5,921 bases of DNA from an uncultured Thiotrichaceae bacterium (GTDB taxonomy: Bacteria; Pseudomonadota; Gammaproteobacteria; Thiotrichales; Thiotrichaceae), in the NCBI GenBank assembly GCA_938038645.1, contig CALHTA010000348.1, positions 1 to 5,921 on the forward strand, given 5' to 3'. A model generated the notes under the pieces. That model had not been told where the DNA came from and did not search any database. It worked only from the letters and a program-made list of their open reading frames with translations. Each line of letters starts with the position of its first letter. Position 1 is the first letter of the stretch. Positions 5,782 through 5,921 of the stretch are shown here, one piece after another. A program made the position numbers and the translations under genes.

Positions 5782-5921
5782 ATGAAAGTCAGAAACGCAA
5801 AAGCAGAAACAAGTAACACTATACCCGTAATGACACTTGTTCTAATGGTTTTGCTCAGTCTCCTGTTAGCCGGTTGGCAGTTTCTTGAAGTTAAAGAAGC
5901 TTCTGGCATTCAAGTCTACCT
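5782..5921 (+). CDS. Unidentified protein with an N-terminal membrane segment, truncated at the window edge
   Basis: An open frame begins at ATG 5782 and runs past the end of the window (46 codons plus 2 nt). I do not recognise the family. The visible part has a charged start (MKVRNAKAETSN), then a hydrophobic stretch of about 20 residues (14-33, VMTLVLMVLLSLLLAGW), then a polar region (EVKEASGIQ). This looks like a single-pass membrane anchor with a short cytoplasmic N-terminus, or an uncleaved signal. There is no lipobox cysteine. The Shine-Dalgarno is weak (GAG at 5775-5777). It would be divergent from hns. An opposite-strand open frame at 5676-5909 is the competing reading, but it has no start signal or family resemblance. 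Confidence 0.5.
   Translation, partial: MKVRNAKAETSNTIPVMTLVLMVLLSLLLAGWQFLEVKEASGIQVY

Noticed and set aside
5676..5909. Minus-strand open frame of 77 codons with a hydrophobic stretch
   Set aside because: It overlaps the plus-strand frame at 5782, has no recognisable motif or Shine-Dalgarno, and its hydrophobic part falls on AT-rich DNA that yields such residues by chance. The plus-strand reading is also only moderately supported.

Overview
The window reads as a piece of a chromosome from a gammaproteobacterium with moderate GC (roughly mid-40s %). The pointers are the order initiator tRNA – rimP – nusA – infB, which matches the metY-rimP-nusA-infB operon of E. coli, NusA and RimP proteins that align closely by eye with the E. 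coli ones, a three-domain DsbD, and an H-NS-family nucleoid protein. I cannot fix the genus from the sequence. Nearly everything is on the minus strand, so the order of transcription runs from high to low coordinates.

Layout in the direction of transcription. At 5198-5518 is a short H-NS-type protein. It is divergent from a truncated plus-strand gene that starts at 5782 and runs off the window; the 263 bp between them is very AT-rich and holds a 12-bp inverted repeat. An 18-bp hairpin (5112-5158), probably a terminator, separates hns from dsbD. A promoter-like site (5069-5097) and a leader of about 160 nt with a direct repeat precede dsbD (2571-4904), which encodes an enlarged thiol:disulfide transporter with two periplasmic alpha domains in tandem.

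After dsbD comes a near-consensus promoter (2501-2529) with a GC-rich discriminator, then tRNA-fMet (2409-2485), a possible second promoter (2357-2385), and a strong intrinsic terminator (2315-2343). Beyond it lie rimP (1842-2285), nusA (248-1786) and the first 75 codons of infB (1-227). These make one translation and transcription unit: initiator tRNA, 30S maturation factor, elongation/termination factor and initiation factor IF2. The terminator between the tRNA and rimP means the protein genes must be reached by read-through or antitermination, or by promoter activity beyond it.

I see no mobile element, CRISPR array, phage gene or defence system. The window is mostly core genome. The points worth a second look are the tandem alpha-domain DsbD with unequal cysteine spacing, the U1·U72 end of the initiator tRNA, the attenuator-like leader of the rimP operon, and the repeats around hns and dsbD.
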